A stretch of 64,000 bases of DNA from Fremontodendron californicum (lineage: Eukaryota; Streptophyta; Magnoliopsida; Malvales; Malvaceae): NCBI GenBank assembly GCA_030761205.1, contig JAULJL010000002.1, positions 43,178,814 through 43,242,813 on the forward strand, in the 5' to 3' direction. Shown one piece after another: positions 60,166-64,000 of the stretch (the first letter of the stretch is position 1; the number at the start of each line of letters is the position of its first letter). The position numbers and the translations under genes are program-made. The notes under the pieces were generated by a model. That model was not told the origin of the DNA. It saw only the letters and a program-made list of their open reading frames with translations, and made no database searches.

Positions 60166-62314
60166 CTTCGTGTCGCACAAAAAACTTTTCCCATAAAATT
60201 TTCTTAAATGACAAATTTTGTTGCTAATTTTCTCGGGAAAGAGAAGGAAAAATATCTTCAAGGCATATTGAACTGGATGAGTCTAGTTTCCTTTGCCGAC
60301 AGTAAACAGCGAATAACATGGTAGGGTGTGGGTTTTATATGCGCTGCGTAATGTTTTAAGGTTTTGCTTCAAAGACATGAGAAAAATGACAGGAAGCTGT
60401 TTTGACCAATGGGAAGTCTACCACGTGTGAACTGTCAGCGGATTGCATTAACAGCTAAGCAATAGTTGCCGACAGTTCAAGCAATAGTTGCCATTTTTTC
60501 TATTTTGTGATATTTCATCATATGTCAAAGTCAAAGACATATATAGAAATTTATGGTCCGAACTCATAGCCACACAAAAAAAAAAAAAAAAAAAGACAAT
60601 ATTCAATGCGTTCATAAATATATAAATACATTACATTATGAGAGATACGGATCTTTATTTTAATTTTCAAGATATTAAAATTGTAAATTTAAAAAAGTTT
60701 TGTAATCTCTGACAAATTAGATATACATCAACAACATTTGTGCAAAATTTCATTAGGTGAAATTAAAAGAAGGAATTAATTATGACAAATAATTAAATAA
60801 TAGGTTTCAATTCTAAACAATAACTCAAATATAATAATAATTCATTGAATCGTTTTCAAAATAAAAGCTTTGTGTGTTATCATTAAGTAAGTTTACGTAA
60901 TTTTCAAATGGAGGAGTAGGAAGCTAGGAACTTTAGGTTCAAGTTAGTTTAGTTTCGTTTTCATTGGAAGAGATAAAAAGAAAAAGAAAAAAAAAAAAGG
61001 CTAAGCAAGGAGTTAGATTAGATATGACCTATAAAACAGAGTTTTTGAATCATCATCAGGTGATGACTTTAATTAAGATGCTGATCTTGCAAGTTTATCC
61101 CATGAATGGAAAAGTGTGGTAGTTTTGCTGATTGTGGTTTTATCTTTCTAGTTCTGTCACGGTTGAGATAATTATGTCTTAACAACTACCTTTTATTAAT
61201 CTATCTTTGATTTTTCTTGTGTTTTTCCTTTACAACAATTAATGGAGGAGATAGGAGGCAGTCAGGCAGATTTTTCCGTGAGAAGATTAATGATTAAAAT
61301 TTTATCTCTTGCTCTTCAATGTCCAAAGATAGATATATATATATATATTTATATTTATATTTGGGTGTGTTTCTTTGATTTCTAAAACTACACACTTAGA
61401 CGGGCGGGTTACATCTTGGGGTGCTCCACTGAGACAAAAAAGAAGCATGGCAGAGCAAAAACATTCACAACAAATTAGAGGAGTACAGCAAGATACATGG
61501 TCTGTGTAAGATCACTTGTCCCATCCTTATAATTGTTATGAATTGCATGCCCTTACACTATTCTGCCTTTCAGCCCCACCTGTCTGAGTTTTTTTGGCTT
61601 CCTTGTTCCAGTTATAATTGAACTTTATATACATGTTGTAGAAGGTTAATTTCCTCATACTTTATTTGGATAAATTACAAGCTTAATTACATGAGAATTA
61701 TTCGTATTTGTAGGATTTACAATTTTACCATTTGGATTTTACAGATAGGAAACCAGAAAGAGGTTCAATATAGGAGGAGTGAGCCTGACTGAGACCCCAA
61801 ACTTTGTCATGAAATACATATATATTTACAAGTTCAACCACAAATTCAAGGGAAATGAACACCATGGCCAAAATGGTCAAATATATGTTGTGCTTCATTT
61901 TATTCACCAAAAAAAAAAAAAGAATTACAAGCCATCCACGCTGTTATTATGCTCCAAGGTTCACATTTTCCACTGAAGAAAAAAGGAAATTTCGTACTAG
62001 TTAGGAACTGACAACTTACTTAATCAATCGTTCGCCTTATCACACATGCAGAATAGTCAATCTCAAGTAGAGGACAGGACATGATCCATTCAGTCATTGA
62101 TTTATTTGATACTATAATTCATAGAACATCCGAATAACGCCATCCTCAAAATTTGTTGTAACTTCGGTACTGGTGGGGTTTTTTTCTTTCTTTCTTCCTT
62201 TTGTTAAAAACCAAGTTAAATTTGCTCTTCATAAGTCTAAATGGTACACATAACCGCATACGGCATACCTGTTGTTCATTAATTTGTTAAAGAGGAAGTG
62301 CAAGATTTACTCCA
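60166..62314. other. BAG promoter and intergenic DNA
   Basis: No gene is seen beyond the BAG 5' flank. A CACGTG G-box lies at 60422-60427, a duplicated GCAATAGTTGCC(G/A) at 60459-60494, an A tract near 60576-60594 and TA runs near 61333-61349. Confidence 0.5.
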
Positions 62315-64000
62315 TGTCGCAGCCTAAAAAAAAATAACGAAGTCTCATCGCAAGACTTTATTATTCGTTAAGCGTGACATTAAAAAAAACTCGAGGAAAA
62401 GTCGACTTAATTCCTCTAAAAATGAAGGTTTTGAAAATGACCTTAAAAAAGACATGGAGTCGCCACCAATCTTTTTTAGCTAGGTGTGATCGGCCACCTA
62501 TTAAAACCGGTTTTATAAAATATTTTAAAAATTAATTAAAACATTTTAAAAACCAATTTCAAGTCTGCGTTTTAAACCAGAGAAATCAAAAAAGCAGGTT
62601 CGGGAGTCGGTTACGTGTGGGGAATGATTAGCACCCCCACAACGCCCGTATAAATCGGTACCTTATTAATCGTGTGTTATCTCAAGTCTCGGTAAAAGTT
62701 GGTTTTAAATTTAGTATTTCGAGTTAATTCCCAATTTAAAAATAATTCCATTTTTTATTGAAAATGATCCGGAATTTATAAATTCAAAATGTTCCTATAT
62801 TCCCCAACAAACGTGGCAAAATATAGAAATTTTTATTAGTTTTGGAAAACTTTCCGAATCATTCTCTTTTTTGAAAGAAAGATATTCCTTTATTAATGAT
62901 AATTGATGATATTCCCTCCAGCAAACCCGGTAGAGAACTCATGAATTATTTTAACTCGGGAATATCTTTATATTTTTTTATTGAAAACCATTATCTTTTT
63001 GAAAACATTTAAAATAAATGAATATGTATATGCATGACATAAATAAAATGACATAGCAAAATCTAAATAACATAATGCAACCTAAATGACATGGCAAACA
63101 TGAATGATATCGCATATAATTTAAATGACATGGAATAAAATAATGCTATCATATAATATGCATAAAAATAAAAATGCAATGCATGAAATGTATTTTTTCC
63201 TTTAATTAAGGAAATCCGTATATCTAAAAAGATATCCGGCTACCTTAGGAAAATATGTCAAATTAAACATTCTAAAACCAAAATACTTTGTGATTGTTTG
63301 AAAACAATTTTGAAAAGCTTGAATTAACAATAAAAACTGGGCTAATTTTTATTTAAATGGCTCTAATTTCCTAAGTTTAAAAAATCCGGACTTGACTACC
63401 CTTAACCCGGGACTTGAAAAACCATTTTTAGAGTTTAAAAGGGCTTAGAAATCATCCTAAGTCAGTAGCTAACCCTCCTAATCAGCCCACTCTAAGTAAA
63501 TTAACCAAAACAGAAAATTGGTTTTTCTTTAAATTCAATTCTGACTCCACTGTCCAGTTTTAATCCATGATTTTTTACCCTATTTTTAAAAATTCCAAAA
63601 ATTCTAAAAAAAATACTGGAGACTCAGGACATATAAAACTATACGAGAAAAAATCGGCTTAATTTTTTGATCAAATATGAATTCCCAGAAAAACCAGAGA
63701 TGTACGAGTTTTTGGAGGAGAAAAAACTGCTTTGTTTTTCTTTAAATTCAATTCTGACTCCACTGTCCAGTTTTAATCCACGATTTTTTATCCTATTTTC
63801 AAAAATTCCAAAAATTCTAAAAAAAATACTGGAGACTCAGGACATGTAAAACTACACGAAAACAAATCAGCTTAATTTTCTGATCAAATATGAATTCCCA
63901 TAAAAATCATAGATGTACGAGTTTTTGGAGGAGAAAAAAAACTGCTTTGTTTTTCTTTAAATTCAATTCTGACTCCACTGTCCAGTTTTAATCCACAATT
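62315..64000 (-). mobile_element. Gypsy (Tat-like) LTR, minus orientation, runs off right edge
   Basis: It begins TGTCGCAGCC, and 62455-62680 contains, in reverse, the conserved block found in LTR-B to LTR-D: GGAGTCGCCACC, TAGGTGTGAT, GGTTCGGGAGTCGGTTACGT, GATTAGCACC. The order and sense show a minus-oriented LTR. No primer site lies next to 62315, so this is likely the 3' end of the element (or a solo LTR). No protein domain is visible. Confidence 0.65.
63517..64000 (+). repeat. ~214-bp tandem repeat inside the right-hand LTR
   Basis: The block AAATTCAATTCTGACTCCAC starts at 63531, 63744 and 63959 (spacing 213 and 215), with the whole interval repeated (ATACTGGAGACTCAGGACAT; GTACGAGTTTTTGGAGGAG). 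At least 2.2 copies are visible and the array continues past the window. Confidence 0.9.

Noticed and set aside
60166..60261. Upstream in-frame ATG of the BAG gene (60261)
   Set aside because: The extra 32 residues are not like plant BAG N-termini, which begin shortly before the RPGGM motif.

Overview
This is a plant nuclear window, almost certainly from a eudicot. It has GT-AG introns, AT-rich intergenic DNA and many transposons, and its protein genes look most like Arabidopsis/rosid families. I cannot name the species. Exon joins were worked out by hand from splice sites, reading phase and family knowledge.

Layout. (1) 1-1972: the 5' end of a Ty1/Copia retrotransposon on the minus strand (LTR, initiator-Met primer site, open gag/protease start), which runs off the left edge. 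(2) 2282-5519: a tandem pair of SKIP19-like F-box/LRR genes on the plus strand. The first has only its last exon in view. The second is complete but has a one-base frameshift that cuts off its acidic tail. (3) 5520-11441: intergenic DNA with three copies of a small MULE-type MITE (9-bp target duplications), a G-quadruplex-like hexamer repeat, a C16 tract and a weak hairpin-RNA candidate. (4) 11442-13422: PINOID, the AGC kinase of auxin transport, minus strand, two exons. (5) 15810-39176: one multimeric gag-only (TR-GAG-like) Gypsy LTR element with four LTRs (the first truncated) and three internal regions (two carrying large deletions), flanked by a single 5-bp GTAAA target duplication. It holds a 21-bp minisatellite and a 33/36-bp minisatellite. 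(6) 39182-46972: intergenic, with a 52-bp gene fragment and a 584-bp MULE-type MITE. (7) 46973-60165: gene-dense. A coiled-coil gene lies on the plus strand, followed on the minus strand by BRCA1 (14 exons, 1009 aa), a DYW-class PPR gene and a BAG-family co-chaperone. The large BAG intron carries a second copy of the long MULE-MITE. (8) 62315-64000: part of a minus-oriented Gypsy LTR ending in a ~214-bp tandem repeat that runs off the right edge.

The host genes are independent loci, not a pathway. The PPR-BRCA1 adjacency probably reflects old synteny, as I recall the same neighbours in Arabidopsis. BRCA1 has E2F-type and SOG1-type motifs just upstream of its start, which fits DNA-damage and cell-cycle control. 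The most unusual structure is the gag-only concatemer: one integration that grew to about 23 kb by gaining internal-LTR units and then lost pieces by deletion.
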